Counted from the stretch's first letter, positions 25,463 through 35,182 are shown. The stretch is DNA of 39,027 nt from Aquimarina litoralis (GCF_019295435.1 NZ_WEKL01000015.1:11369-50395), one strand, 5' to 3'. The notes: generated from the sequence alone by a model not told the origin. Numbers and translations: made by a program.

Positions 25463-28400
25463 TTAGTTAAATATATATCTTAAACCAACCTGCATTTGCC
25501 ATCTTGACGATTGATTACCAAAATCATCAATTTGTTCTACATCATCAACTACATTTTGATTTAAGCTGAAAGTAGGAACATTATCCGAGTCTATATCTAC
25601 TACATCTAAAAGGTTTACTTCATTAGATATAAACTTTCTTACTCCCCACTCTTTGTTTAACAGATTTCCAAAATTAAGGATATCCGCTGTAAACTGTAAT
25701 CCATGTGTTTTATTACCAATCTTCATTGAGAAGTCTTGAATAAATCTAAGGTCAAATATATGATTCCAAGGACCTCTGTCTCCATTACGTTCAGCGTATT
25801 GTCCTCTTCTGTCACTTAAATAATCATCATTAGCGATATAATTATTAAAAGCTTCCCATTGAGCAGCTTGCTCTTCTGGAGTACCTGCAAAACGAATTTC
25901 ACTTGCGTTATTAGGAACATAGATTAATGCACCATCATCAAAATCATCTGCAAGAATTAATTCATTATTTTCATTTCCGTAAGTATATGAGAATGGTCCG
26001 GCTTGTGATCCTTCATATACTAATCCTATAGTTGTTTTGATATTGTCATTCCACTTTAATTCATAGGAAACGTTACTGATAATTCTGTGACCAGCTGAGA
26101 AATTAGAACGAGCTAGAGGAATTCTTGCATTTTTACCATTTACAGTTACCTGATTATTCCACTGCGAACTGTTCTGTGAAGACGTAGCATCAAAAATATT
26201 CTTGGAATCTCCGTAAGTATAAGAAAGACTTCCTTGGAAACCGTTTTGGAAAGGTTTGGTAATAGTTACCGAAGCGTTATATGAGAATCCTTCTCCTGTA
26301 TTCGAAGCAAGATAAATACCAGAACCATATGTGTTATCAATTCTATCAAAAAGATTGTAACGTGGTCTGTCATCAGGTCCGTTGTTTAAGGTTTCTGTAG
26401 TATTTCTTATGTTCAGATTTTCGTACTGTAATTGCGTAATATTATCTTGATATAATAAATCTACAGATGCTATTAATCCCCACCAAGGTAACTTTTGATC
26501 AACTGCAAGGTTATATTTCATAATTTGCGGTAGTTTAGTATCTGGCGCAAATAAATCAATTTGTCCACCAAAATTACCAGGTCCTGATGCAATATGTCTT
26601 TGTTGTGTGTTTACATCTGGGTTAAAGAATATATCATCTGCAAAATCTCTAGCATCACTAACACCTTGTGTAACTCCATTGTTGTTATAAGTTCCACCTG
26701 CCCAAACTAATGGTACTCTAGATGTGAATATTCCTAAACCACCTCTAATTTGAGTTGTGTTATCACCTTTTACATCCCAGTTAAAACCAACTCTTGGTGC
26801 AAGATGAGCTCTTGGGTCTATAGCTTTACCAACTCTCGCTCCTTGAAGATCTTTACCATTTGCTTCTAATAATGCAACGGTTCTAGTGTTAAAATCTTCA
26901 TTGGTTAATCCATCTTCCCAGAAAGGAACATCTACTCTTAAACCTGCAGTTACTTTTAAGTTATCAGTAAACTGAATTTCATCCTGTACATAGAATCCTA
27001 AAACAAAACGTTGGAATTCTGCAGCACCGGTTGATGCATCTCCAATTCCTCCACCAGGAATTAATGAGTAGTTATAATCATATCTACTTACAGCTTCATT
27101 ATTTAAGAAACTAGTAACACCACTTTGTACAAATTCATCCTCTCCGTCGTTATTTAAATCATCAAAAACATCGAAGTATCTGTAACGCCCAAAGTTATTT
27201 CTGAAGAATAAATTTTTTGTTTTAGCAAATTCATTTTGTGTACCGATTGTTACCGTATGTCTTCCAGCATAGATACTAAAGTTGTTTGCTAAAGTAAATA
27301 CGTCTTGATCTAATAGGTTTGCTGTACTAAAACGCTCAGCACCAAAATTGATCCCACCATCTCCATCATCTAAAAATACAGTAGGGAATGGGTCTCCATC
27401 AGGGTCTCTATCATCTCTAACAATTGAGTACCCTAAAATTAGGTTATTAGAAAATTTATTTCCGATGGATGAGTTCCATTCTAGAGTAGTTGTATTCGCA
27501 ACACTTGTAAAAAACTCTGATCCATTGCTAAAGTTGATCGTTCCGTTTGACGATCCTCTTCCTTCAAGGTTTTCAGATTTTACATAGTTATTTTTGATAA
27601 AGATTTGGTTGTTGTCATTGATATTCCAGTCTAGTCTAACAGTAAACGTATTTCCTAGTAGGGTAGAAGCGTTGTTTTCGTATCCTCCAACATCATAGTT
27701 ATAACGATCTAAAATAGTTTGTCTAAGATTAGCAAGATCTTGTGCGCTTGAATTCCCTCTATAATTTGATATATTAAAAGGAGCAGGAGTTTCATTATCA
27801 ACTCTTTCTAAATTTGCAAAGAAGAATAATTTATCTTTTACAATAGGACCTCCTACTCTAACTCCATAAGTTAAAGCTGTAAATTCTCCAAGTTTTTCTC
27901 TTTCTTCTCCTTCTCCAACAAGATCTACAGGTGTTTTACCAACTAAGTCTTGATTCTTAAAGAAAGTATAAGCTGATCCTTCCCAGTTGTTAGATCCTGA
28001 ACGTGTAATTGCATTAATAGCACCACCCGCAAAACCAGATTGTCTTACATCAAAAGGAGCCACGTTAACCTGAAAAGATTCTATAGCATCGATTGAAAAT
28101 GGATTAATACCCGTTTGTCCACCATTGGTTCCTGATCCAGCTAATCCAAAAACATCATTATTTACTGCTCCATCAATATAAATACCGTTAAATCTATTAT
28201 TTTGCCCAGCAATAGATATAGAAAAGCCATCATTTCCTTCAGTTAACTGAGCTTGAGGAGTAACTCTTACAAACTCGGCAACCGATCTTGAAGTATTCGG
28301 TAATGTGCTAATTTCTCGTTGTGATACTTTTCTACCAGCTCCAGTTTTGTTAGAATCAAAAATACTGTTTCCAGTCGCCGTAATCACAACTTCATCTAAT

Positions 28401-28744
28401 TGATTTGTCGCTTCTTCAAGTTGTTTACTTACTCTTTCAGATTGTCCTAACTGAAGAAATAATCCATCTCGTACAAATCCTTTAAATCCAACATAAGTGA
28501 TAGTGATTCTGTATGGTCCCCCAACACGCATATTTTGAATACGATAAAATCCATCAAAATCAGTTGTTGTTGCATACTTCGTAGCTGTCGGACCGTGAAC
28601 TGCTATCACAGTCGCTCCTGGTAATGCACCGCCATTATTATCGGTAACTTTACCATTAATCGACGATGTCGTAACTCCTTGTGCAAAAGTTTCTGCCACT
28701 GTTGCTAAAAGAATTACAACGAATAAAAATGTAATCTTTTTCAT
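25463..28744 (-). CDS. Oar-like TonB-dependent outer-membrane receptor with carboxypeptidase-regulatory-like domain
   Basis: This is a 1093-aa protein from the ATG at 28744, which begins the signal peptide MKKITFLFVVILLATVAETF; the longer frame starts with TTG. Residues 24-105 form a carboxypeptidase-regulatory-like beta-sandwich (SINGKVTDNNGGALPGATV), and LDEVVITATG follows near 116-125. The plug domain (to about 245) includes a GIYIDGAVNNDVFG segment, and the remainder is a 22-strand-type barrel ending in the aromatic signature LRYIFN. The family resembles Myxococcus Oar, which is linked to surface processes, rather than SusC. The substrate cannot be read from the sequence. No SusD-like partner is adjacent. 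A terminator separates it from the seven-gene cluster downstream, so it is probably monocistronic. Confidence 0.93.
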   Translation of the reverse strand: MKKITFLFVVILLATVAETFAQGVTTSSINGKVTDNNGGALPGATVIAVHGPTATKYATTTDFDGFYRIQNMRVGGPYRITITYVGFKGFVRDGLFLQLGQSERVSKQLEEATNQLDEVVITATGNSIFDSNKTGAGRKVSQREISTLPNTSRSVAEFVRVTPQAQLTEGNDGFSISIAGQNNRFNGIYIDGAVNNDVFGLAGSGTNGGQTGINPFSIDAIESFQVNVAPFDVRQSGFAGGAINAITRSGSNNWEGSAYTFFKNQDLVGKTPVDLVGEGEEREKLGEFTALTYGVRVGGPIVKDKLFFFANLERVDNETPAPFNISNYRGNSSAQDLANLRQTILDRYNYDVGGYENNASTLLGNTFTVRLDWNINDNNQIFIKNNYVKSENLEGRGSSNGTINFSNGSEFFTSVANTTTLEWNSSIGNKFSNNLILGYSIVRDDRDPDGDPFPTVFLDDGDGGINFGAERFSTANLLDQDVFTLANNFSIYAGRHTVTIGTQNEFAKTKNLFFRNNFGRYRYFDVFDDLNNDGEDEFVQSGVTSFLNNEAVSRYDYNYSLIPGGGIGDASTGAAEFQRFVLGFYVQDEIQFTDNLKVTAGLRVDVPFWEDGLTNEDFNTRTVALLEANGKDLQGARVGKAIDPRAHLAPRVGFNWDVKGDNTTQIRGGLGIFTSRVPLVWAGGTYNNNGVTQGVSDARDFADDIFFNPDVNTQQRHIASGPGNFGGQIDLFAPDTKLPQIMKYNLAVDQKLPWWGLIASVDLLYQDNITQLQYENLNIRNTTETLNNGPDDRPRYNLFDRIDNTYGSGIYLASNTGEGFSYNASVTITKPFQNGFQGSLSYTYGDSKNIFDATSSQNSSQWNNQVTVNGKNARIPLARSNFSAGHRIISNVSYELKWNDNIKTTIGLVYEGSQAGPFSYTYGNENNELILADDFDDGALIYVPNNASEIRFAGTPEEQAAQWEAFNNYIANDDYLSDRRGQYAERNGDRGPWNHIFDLRFIQDFSMKIGNKTHGLQFTADILNFGNLLNKEWGVRKFISNEVNLLDVVDIDSDNVPTFSLNQNVVDDVEQIDDFGNQSSRWQMQVGLRYIFN

Positions 28745-28811
28745 TATCATGAATTGCGTTAATTGTTTGGCGCAAAAGAACGAATCTTTGCGCAATCTAA
28801 GTTTATCTAAA

Positions 28812-28840
28812 CGTTAAAATTTTTACATAAAATTTTAACG
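28812..28840. promoter_or_regulatory. 12-bp perfect inverted repeat upstream of the receptor gene
   Basis: CGTTAAAATTTT (28812-28823) and AAAATTTTAACG (28829-28840) are exact complements separated by TACAT. The element lies about 70-95 bases upstream of the receptor ATG, where an operator or 5'-leader hairpin could sit. No T run follows on the minus strand in the way a terminator would need. The role is unknown. Confidence 0.55.
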
Positions 28841-28919
28841 GTTTTAAGGTAACTCAAATTTTTACCACATTGGTTTTCAGATAATTGAAAATATTAAAAA
28901 GTTGTTAACCGGAAAATAG

Positions 28920-30557
28920 TTAGCTTAAGTACTTTTTAATTAACATTTTCGTTGACGAATCATGGTCAGAAATCTGCGATTTATCGATTTCGTTTAAAAT
29001 ATTTGTAGCTAATTGCTTACCTAGTTCCACACCCCATTGATCATAACTAAAAATATTCCAGATGACTCCTTGCACAAAAATTCGCTGTTCGTACATCGAA
29101 ACTAACGCTCCTAAACTTTTTGGAGTGAGTTTGTCAATAAGAATTGTAGTTGTGGGTTTGTTTCCTGAAAAAACTTTAAACGGTACTAGCTGTTTTAGTT
29201 TCTCATCAGAAAGATTTTTGGATTGTAATTCTTCCAGAACTTCTCGTTCTGTTTTACCATTCATTAAGGCTTCTGTTTGCGCGAAGAAATTAGCCATTAA
29301 TTTATCCTGATGATCTTTATCTCCAAATAAAGGTTTTTTAAAACCAATAAACTCAGCAGGAATTAATTTGGTACCTTGATGTATGAGTTGAAAAAAGGCA
29401 TGTTGTGCATTGGTTCCAGGTTCTCCCCAAATGATAGTTCCAGTTTGATAGTCGATTAGATTTCCAGCACGATCCACACTTTTACCATTACTTTCCATAA
29501 TGCCTTGTTGTAAGTACGCAGGCAATCTATGTAAATATTGAGAATAAGGAATGATGGCTTCGCTTTCTGCTTCAAAGAAATTATTATACCAAACACTTAG
29601 TAAACCTAGGATTACAGGAATATTATCCTCAAAATTAGTTGTTCTGAAATGTTCATCCATTTCATGAGCTCCTTCTAATAAAGATTCAAAGTTTTCGTAT
29701 CCTATGAATAAACTAATCGATAGTCCAACCGCACTCCATAAGGAGAATCGACCGCCTACCCAATCCCATAGCGGAAATATATTAGTTTCTGCTATTCCAA
29801 AATCTACTACTTTTTGAACATTACTAGAAACCGCTACAAAATGTTTGCTTACAGCTTCAGCTGTAGCTTGATTGATAAACCAATTTCTAGCAGTAATAGC
29901 GTTAGAAAGTGTTTCTTGAGTTCCAAAACTTTTGGATACTACAATGAAAAGCGTAGTTTCCGGATCTAGTTCTTTTAATCTCTGATGTACATGATCTCCA
30001 TCTACATTGGATATAAAATGAAGGTTTAGATGGTTTTTATAGTATTCTAAAGATTCTGTAATCATTACGGGCCCCAGATCTGATCCGCCAATACCAATAT
30101 TTACAATATCTGTAAATGGCTTATCAGTATATCCTTTTAGATCTCCTTGGATTACTTGATCACAAAATGTTTTGATTTTAGCTTTTACTTCTGATACTTC
30201 GGTGATTACATTTTTTCCTTGTACCTGAACAATCTGGTCACTAGGAACCCTTAGTGCAGTATGTAAAACAGCTCTCTCTTCTGTTTCATTGATTATTTCT
30301 CCACCAAAATAGCTTTGTATCGCCTTGTCAAGTTGTACCTCTTTTGCAAGATCAACTAATAATTTTTTAGTGGTTTCGTCAATCCTGTTTTTAGAATAAT
30401 CTATATAAAAGTCTTTCCATTCAACAGATAATAGGTCTGCTCTGTCAGGAGTTTTAGCAAAAAGATCTTTCAGATGAGTATCTTTTATACTCTCATAATG
30501 GTTTTTAAGTGCTTCCCAGGCTTTTGTGGTGGTGGGATTAATAGTTGGTAATGCCAT
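28920..30557 (-). CDS. pgi: Glucose-6-phosphate isomerase
   Basis: This 545-aa protein is full length for the family (about 550) and cytoplasmic. It interconverts glucose 6-phosphate and fructose 6-phosphate in glycolysis and gluconeogenesis. Visible signatures are GIGGSDLGP (155-163), [16 protein letters not shown] (265-280) with the family arginine in GGR, the catalytic base in [11 protein letters not shown] (Glu355), [11 protein letters not shown] (His386) and [11 protein letters not shown] (Lys514). These match the expected catalytic set. It is the last gene of the operon DUF3108 protein, tryptophan dioxygenase, M23 lipoprotein, pgi, and starts 4 bases after the M23 stop. No anomaly is seen. 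Confidence 0.98.
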   Translation of the reverse strand: MALPTINPTTTKAWEALKNHYESIKDTHLKDLFAKTPDRADLLSVEWKDFYIDYSKNRIDETTKKLLVDLAKEVQLDKAIQSYFGGEIINETEERAVLHTALRVPSDQIVQVQGKNVITEVSEVKAKIKTFCDQVIQGDLKGYTDKPFTDIVNIGIGGSDLGPVMITESLEYYKNHLNLHFISNVDGDHVHQRLKELDPETTLFIVVSKSFGTQETLSNAITARNWFINQATAEAVSKHFVAVSSNVQKVVDFGIAETNIFPLWDWVGGRFSLWSAVGLSISLFIGYENFESLLEGAHEMDEHFRTTNFEDNIPVILGLLSVWYNNFFEAESEAIIPYSQYLHRLPAYLQQGIMESNGKSVDRAGNLIDYQTGTIIWGEPGTNAQHAFFQLIHQGTKLIPAEFIGFKKPLFGDKDHQDKLMANFFAQTEALMNGKTEREVLEELQSKNLSDEKLKQLVPFKVFSGNKPTTTILIDKLTPKSLGALVSMYEQRIFVQGVIWNIFSYDQWGVELGKQLATNILNEIDKSQISDHDSSTKMLIKKYLS

Positions 30558-30561
30558 GTGG

Positions 30562-31818
30562 TTACAATATTTCTTGTTTTGGTTTAAAAATAATACTATC
30601 TAATCTTGTTTTCAGTGGTTCTATATGCTTGTAAAAAGCAGGTCTTAGACTATCTTGTAAGGGTTTAGAAGCTGGTAAGTCTTCTTTAAATGGATCTACT
30701 TCTCTACCATTTTTCCAGAAACGGTAACAAACATGAGGACCACTAGTATTACCAGTCATTCCGATATATCCAATTACTTCTCCTTGCCTAACAAATTCGC
30801 CAACCTTTACGGCTCTTTTGCTCATATGAAGGTATTGAGTTTCATAGGTTGCATTATGTCTAATTTTTACATATTTACCATTTCCACCTCTACGTTCTGA
30901 CTTCGTAACAGTTCCATCTGCAGTAGCCATAATAGGTGTTCCAATAGGCGCGGCAAAATCTGTTCCTCGATGGGGTCGGATTTTATTTCCGTAATATTTT
31001 ATTCTTCTTTTAAGGTTATATCTTGAAGATATTCTACTAAACTGAACTGGTGCTCTTAAAAAAGCTCTTCGAAGATTGTTGGCTTCTTGATCAAAATAAT
31101 CTGATGTGCCATTAATGCTATCATCTTCAAAGCGAAAAGCATATATAGGTTTACTTCTATGTTCAAAATAAGAAGCTTTAATTTCTCCAATTCCGGCAGG
31201 AATTGTGTCATTGATATACTTTTCGGTATATACAACTTTAAATAAATCTCCTGCTTGCAGTCTCGTGAAATCTATAGTCCAGGCATAGATGTCTGCCATT
31301 TTATACGCTACAAGAAAGCTAAGATCCATATCATCAAAAGTCTGTGAAAGATTGCTTTCTATAATTCCTGAGGCTACTCTTTCTACAATTTTTACTGGTT
31401 TTGCACTTTTTCTTGCAGTAATACTATCTCTAAAATCGACAACAGTATAGTCAATCAATCCATTTTGATAAACGAAAACTTGTGCCTTTTCTGTAGTGTC
31501 TTTTGATTTTAGTACTGTATATGCTTTTCCTGCGGTAATTCGTGCAACATTAAAAGTGTCTTTTATTTTATTAGAAATTTCAAAAACTTTAGCTCTCGAA
31601 ATCCCATGACTGTCTAAAATAGCTCCAAAACTATCACCAGGACGGACAGTATCTCTAACTACTGTAAAATCATTAAGATTGTATCCAAATTCCTTGATTG
31701 TGGGAGGTTCTTTTACTTCTTCAATTGTTTCTGGAACAACAACAGCTGGTGCTTTCTTTTGTTTTTGGCATGAAATCAATACTACCAAAACGAGTAGTAT
31801 ATAACCTAAATTCTTCAA
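30562..31818 (-). CDS. M23-family peptidoglycan endopeptidase-like lipoprotein with HxC metal motif
   Basis: This 418-aa protein starts at a TTG (31818), since no ATG precedes the lipoprotein signal [17 protein letters not shown] (lipobox LISC, Cys17). Residues 50-100 resemble an opacity-associated/LysM-like domain of M23 proteins ([18 protein letters not shown]). The peptidase domain spans about 270-378: HRGTDFAAP (His283, Asp287), QYLHMS (His331) and GPHVCYRF (His362, Cys364). Typical LytM-type enzymes have HxH at the last site; here the second position is Cys. I recall this variant in other Bacteroidetes, so it may be a lineage type that still binds zinc. Likely role: cell-wall hydrolysis or regulation at the cell envelope. 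It lies 8 nt after the dioxygenase stop. Confidence 0.92.
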   Translation of the reverse strand: MKNLGYILLVLVVLISCQKQKKAPAVVVPETIEEVKEPPTIKEFGYNLNDFTVVRDTVRPGDSFGAILDSHGISRAKVFEISNKIKDTFNVARITAGKAYTVLKSKDTTEKAQVFVYQNGLIDYTVVDFRDSITARKSAKPVKIVERVASGIIESNLSQTFDDMDLSFLVAYKMADIYAWTIDFTRLQAGDLFKVVYTEKYINDTIPAGIGEIKASYFEHRSKPIYAFRFEDDSINGTSDYFDQEANNLRRAFLRAPVQFSRISSRYNLKRRIKYYGNKIRPHRGTDFAAPIGTPIMATADGTVTKSERRGGNGKYVKIRHNATYETQYLHMSKRAVKVGEFVRQGEVIGYIGMTGNTSGPHVCYRFWKNGREVDPFKEDLPASKPLQDSLRPAFYKHIEPLKTRLDSIIFKPKQEIL

Positions 31819-31826
31819 CTCTGACT

Positions 31827-32792
31827 TTATTTTGTGGTATTAAATTGATGGGTAACCCATTGCTGACCCCAATTTTCTTTTTCTTCTGCGCTCCAAAGAT
31901 TAGGAAAAAACATAATCCTTTGAAAACTTGGGGGTAGAAACTTTTTCCAGTTGGTTCCTCCTGTAGCTAAAACCTGACCTTGATCTCTATTAAGATATCT
32001 GTAGGCGGCGCCCATATGCATTAATAACCAATTAATATTTACATTGGTGTCAAAAGTACGCAATGCATTAATAAGGTGCACATTATTTTGCTCTTTTTCT
32101 GGAAGTTCCAGATATCTATGATAGATGGTACTCTGTTTAACTTGATGTGCAATACGCATCATTCTAGGCGTATAACGGTACTCAAATTGCTTAAGAGTCA
32201 ATGTTTTTTCACCGGTTTTTATGTCCGTTGCTCCGGATTTCCAGTATAAATGTTCGTATACATCCTCTAAAGGATCGTTTTCAGAAAATTGATCTCTTTC
32301 TTTCGTGTTTACCAAGTTTACCAGAGGAGTTGCATATATTTCAATCATCCTGAATTGAACTGATTGAAATCCACTAGCTGGCAACAAAGACATACGGTAT
32401 TTTAGGAATTGATCTTTATCCATTCCTTTAATCATCACATCAAAGGAGTCAATTAGAACTCTAAAATATCGATTAATTCGATCTAATTTTTTAGTAAAAA
32501 ACTCTGCAGTTTGTAGCTTATCATCAATGATTTGCTTTAACTCATGTATGATTAATTTAAAATACAACTCTGTAATCTGATGATACATGATGAATATTTC
32601 TTCATCAGGAAAATGTGTTCGAGGTATTTGTAAACTAAGTAAAGTGTCTAAATGGATATAATCCCAGTAAGTAAGATAACGGTCATGTAAAAGACCATCC
32701 AGATAGGATCCTAGATCTTGACCAGAGTTTTTAAATTTCTTTTCAAGCTGCTTTATTTTTTCAGCAATTTCTGGTTGTATGGATTCTTCCAT
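31827..32792 (-). CDS. Tryptophan 2,3-dioxygenase
   Basis: This is a 321-aa cytoplasmic haem enzyme that opens the indole ring of L-tryptophan to N-formylkynurenine, the first step of the kynurenine pathway. Family features are HLDTLLSLQIPRTHFPDEE (47-65), YHQITELYFKLIIHEL (70-85, substrate-side His71), a helical core with RINRYFRVL, and NWLLMHMGAAYRYL (His259, the probable axial haem ligand) followed by ATGGTNWKKFLPP, the GTGG-type loop. It is the divergent form common in Bacteroidetes; canonical enzymes are slightly shorter. Its ATG overlaps the stop of the DUF3108 gene by one base, implying translational coupling. No other kynurenine gene lies in this window. Confidence 0.93.
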   Translation of the reverse strand: MEESIQPEIAEKIKQLEKKFKNSGQDLGSYLDGLLHDRYLTYWDYIHLDTLLSLQIPRTHFPDEEIFIMYHQITELYFKLIIHELKQIIDDKLQTAEFFTKKLDRINRYFRVLIDSFDVMIKGMDKDQFLKYRMSLLPASGFQSVQFRMIEIYATPLVNLVNTKERDQFSENDPLEDVYEHLYWKSGATDIKTGEKTLTLKQFEYRYTPRMMRIAHQVKQSTIYHRYLELPEKEQNNVHLINALRTFDTNVNINWLLMHMGAAYRYLNRDQGQVLATGGTNWKKFLPPSFQRIMFFPNLWSAEEKENWGQQWVTHQFNTTK

Positions 32793-33568
32793 TAATCTAT
32801 AACTATTTTAAGAGGATGTTTTAATCCTTTATACGCTATTAAGTCTGCATTAATAGAACCTACCAGAATATCTGCTTTTATTCTAACAGGCATACGATTA
32901 TCATCATCACTTACCCAAACAGTTAAGCTTTCTTCTTCTTTAAATACTCTTTCTGCCTGAACAATTGGACGAAATTTTAAACAGCGTATTTTGTTGCCAT
33001 TCATTTTTACTATTTCCCTTCCTAAAAAGCGCAGCTTGAATAAATAGTTTTCATTATCGAAAAACATATTTACAATTTGCTCATCACCTTTTTTTAACGA
33101 AGATACGTTAATATTATTTCTTAAATAATAAAAGGAAGACATCATATCCTGGATATTGTCCTTTATAGTGAAGGTGTTTTTGGTGTTATGTTTTTTATTA
33201 AACACCAAGGCTTCTTTTTTTTCGTGATCAAAATTTATTTCTATATCCTTAGTATAACCACCTTCATTAATTTTTCGAATGAAACGATAAGGTTTTACTT
33301 CTTTTTTGTCTATATAAGTTTCATAATAATCTTCAACTTTAAAAAATACACTTAAAAGTCCAGATGATTTTCCTGTTCCTACAATATGATGTACCGGCAT
33401 GCCATTAAGCATCTCATCTTTAACTTCTAAAGTTGCATAACTTGCTGTAAAAACTCCATATCTGATTTTAAACTTGAACCATTCTCCATTTTCAAAAGAT
33501 TTGTGGTTCTCTTGAGCATTCAGAGCGGTTGTAAATAAAACTATCAATAAAAGAAGAAATCTTTTCAT
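32792..33568 (-). CDS. DUF3108 domain periplasmic protein
   Basis: This 258-aa protein has a signal peptide (MKRFLLLLIVLFTTALNAQ) and a beta-rich mature part typical of DUF3108: FKIRYGVFTASYATLEV, then KVEDYYETYID, then a C-terminal VWVSDDDNRMPVRIKADILVGS. The fold is expected to resemble lipoprotein-carrier-like half barrels, but no activity is established for the family. It is the first gene of the four-gene operon and has a TAnnTTTG box upstream. Its linkage to the M23 lipoprotein hints at envelope maintenance; the presence of the tryptophan dioxygenase between them is harder to explain. Confidence 0.88.
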   Translation of the reverse strand: MKRFLLLLIVLFTTALNAQENHKSFENGEWFKFKIRYGVFTASYATLEVKDEMLNGMPVHHIVGTGKSSGLLSVFFKVEDYYETYIDKKEVKPYRFIRKINEGGYTKDIEINFDHEKKEALVFNKKHNTKNTFTIKDNIQDMMSSFYYLRNNINVSSLKKGDEQIVNMFFDNENYLFKLRFLGREIVKMNGNKIRCLKFRPIVQAERVFKEEESLTVWVSDDDNRMPVRIKADILVGSINADLIAYKGLKHPLKIVID

Positions 33569-33634
33569 AACTAATTTTGGGTGTTGTTTAATTGCGTATA
33601 TGTACTACTATTGAAGCTTTTACAATTTCCATTC

Positions 33635-33642
33635 CAAAAGTA
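33635..33642 (-). promoter_or_regulatory. Possible -7 promoter box of the DUF3108 operon
   Basis: On the minus strand this reads TACTTTTG, an exact match to the Bacteroidetes -7 consensus TAnnTTTG, about 67 bases upstream of the DUF3108 start codon. A clear TTTG at the -33 position is not visible, so the call is tentative. Confidence 0.35.
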
Positions 33643-33701
33643 CTACATTATATAAACAGATAAAAGTTTGTAGTATTACTAAATACTGAAAAAAAAGTAA
33701 T

Positions 33702-33730
33702 AAAAAAGAGAGCCACCACAGCTCTCTTTT
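33702..33730. terminator. Bidirectional intrinsic terminator
   Basis: AAAAGAGAGC (33704-33713) pairs perfectly with GCTCTCTTTT (33721-33730) around a 7-nt loop. T runs arise on both strands. On the minus strand it would end hppD transcription about 240 bases after the stop codon and protect the DUF3108 promoter from read-through. Confidence 0.85.
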
Positions 33731-33783
33731 ACTTTTATTAACCAACTAAAAACTTAAATTATGAGAATAATTATTGTTTTTGG

Positions 33784-33809
33784 TATAAGCGGTAACCACT
33801 CCGCTTATA
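33784..33809. repeat. Perfect 9-bp inverted repeat in the hppD 3' region
   Basis: TATAAGCGG (33784-33792) and CCGCTTATA (33801-33809) are exact complements around an 8-nt loop. A run of seven or more T follows on the plus strand after a 15-base gap. It may fold in RNA from either strand; its function is unknown. Confidence 0.55.
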
Positions 33810-33970
33810 ATACAAACATCAGCTTTTTTTGCATAATTATCAAACGAAAACGTTTTTTTATTATGATATTTAACAAAAATTTAGGCAGAAATCCATTATT
33901 TTTCAATAATCTTAATTTATTAACAGAGCTTACAGAAATTATTCAAAAGAAATTGAAGAAAATTTTTGAT

Positions 33971-35110
33971 CTATAAAGTACCTCTTTGTTCTTGCTCTCT
34001 TTCAATGGCTTCAAATAATGCTTTGAAGTTTCCTTTTCCGAAAGATTGTGCTCCTTTCCGTTGTATAATTTCAAAAAACATGGTTGGCCGATCGAGGACA
34101 GGCTTTGTGAAAATTTGTAATAAATATCCTTCATCATCGCGATCAATCAAAATACCCAATTCTTTTAAGGGTTCGAGATCTTCGTCAATTTCTCCAACTC
34201 TGTCCAAAACAGTTTCATAATAAGTAGCGGGAACCGTTAGGAATTCTACGCCACGATTTTGAAGAGATGACACTGTTTCTATAATATTATCAGTTGCCAA
34301 TGCCATATGCTGCACTCCAGCACCGTTATAAAAATCAATATATTCTTCTATCTGAGATTTTTTTCTTCCTTCGGCTGGTTCATTAATCGGAAATTTTATT
34401 CTTCCGTTTCCGTTACTCATTACCTTACTCATTAGTGCGGTATACTCTGTAGAAATATCTTTGTCATCAAAAGATACTAATTGAGCAAACCCCATAACTT
34501 TTGCATAAAACTCGCACCATTTGTTCATTTCATTCCACCCTACATTTCCTACCATATGGTCAATATATTTTAGACCTGTGTCTTGCGTAGTGTATGGTTT
34601 ATTCCAAGCAATATATCCTGGAAGAAAAGCTCCATTATAGTTTTTACGTTCTACAAATATGTGAACAGTTTCTCCATACGTATGTATACCAGAAAAAACC
34701 ACGGTACCATTTTTATCCTCTTTTGTAATGGGTTTCATATAGGATTCTGCTCCTCTTTTTGTCGTTTCTTCGTAGCTTTTAGTGGCATCATCTACCCAAA
34801 GAGCAACTACTTTTACACCATCTCCATGAGCGTTAATATGTTTGTTGATTTCACCATCTGGTTGCAATGGAGAGGTAAGTACGAGTGTTATTTTATCTTG
34901 ACGAAGAACGTAAGAAACACGATCTTTTAATCCTGTTTCTAGGCCTGCATAGGCAATCGGCTGAAAACCCCAAGCGGTTTGATAATAATAAGCAGCTTGT
35001 TTTGCATTTCCTACATAAAGCTCTACATAATCAGTTCCTAAAAGTGGTAAGAAGTCTTCTGCTTCTGGGATTATTTTTTCTAAATTTTGAGAGGTTGTAT
35101 TTGTTGACAT
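33971..35110 (-). CDS. hppD: 4-Hydroxyphenylpyruvate dioxygenase
   Basis: This 379-aa cytoplasmic Fe(II) enzyme converts 4-hydroxyphenylpyruvate to homogentisate in tyrosine breakdown. It has two vicinal-oxygen-chelate domains. The iron ligands are recognisable: His185 in YIDHMVGNV, His268 in VQHMALATDNI and Glu347 in MFFEIIQRKGAQSFGKGNF, with the usual C-terminal helix FKALFEAIEREQ. The length fits the family (355-390). It follows the homogentisate dioxygenase gene on the same strand after a 151-base gap, so the two consecutive pathway steps are encoded side by side. Transcription probably ends at the terminator at 33702-33730. Confidence 0.97.
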   Translation of the reverse strand: MSTNTTSQNLEKIIPEAEDFLPLLGTDYVELYVGNAKQAAYYYQTAWGFQPIAYAGLETGLKDRVSYVLRQDKITLVLTSPLQPDGEINKHINAHGDGVKVVALWVDDATKSYEETTKRGAESYMKPITKEDKNGTVVFSGIHTYGETVHIFVERKNYNGAFLPGYIAWNKPYTTQDTGLKYIDHMVGNVGWNEMNKWCEFYAKVMGFAQLVSFDDKDISTEYTALMSKVMSNGNGRIKFPINEPAEGRKKSQIEEYIDFYNGAGVQHMALATDNIIETVSSLQNRGVEFLTVPATYYETVLDRVGEIDEDLEPLKELGILIDRDDEGYLLQIFTKPVLDRPTMFFEIIQRKGAQSFGKGNFKALFEAIEREQEQRGTL

Positions 35111-35158
35111 AATTTTGTTTTAAATGTTAATTAGAAATTTTCAAGTGTAACTTGTTTG

Positions 35159-35182
35159 ATCCAGAATTTTTAATGTCTGGAT
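35159..35182. repeat. Short inverted repeat in the hmgA-hppD gap
   Basis: ATCCAGA (35159-35165) and TCTGGAT (35176-35182) are perfect complements with a 10-nt loop, 49 bases or more upstream of the hppD start codon. The minus strand has no T run after it, so an operator or mRNA-stability hairpin is more likely than a terminator. Confidence 0.4.

Larger units (their letters stand above)
33569..33970. other. 402-bp stretch without a convincing gene
   Basis: It contains the presumed DUF3108 promoter, a bidirectional terminator (33702-33730), a perfect 9-bp inverted repeat (33784-33809) and very A+T-rich DNA up to the hppD stop codon. A plus-strand frame from the ATG at 33761 (71 codons) is open, but its composition (Ile, Lys, Phe, Asn from A+T-rich DNA) does not look like a protein. 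It could hold a leader or small RNA. Confidence 0.5.

Noticed and set aside
33761-33976. Plus-strand frame of 71 codons with a leader-like upstream sequence
   Set aside because: As a protein it is unconvincing (Ile/Phe/Asn/Lys from A+T-rich DNA, and it overlaps the hppD end). The region is kept as a possible RNA or leader instead.
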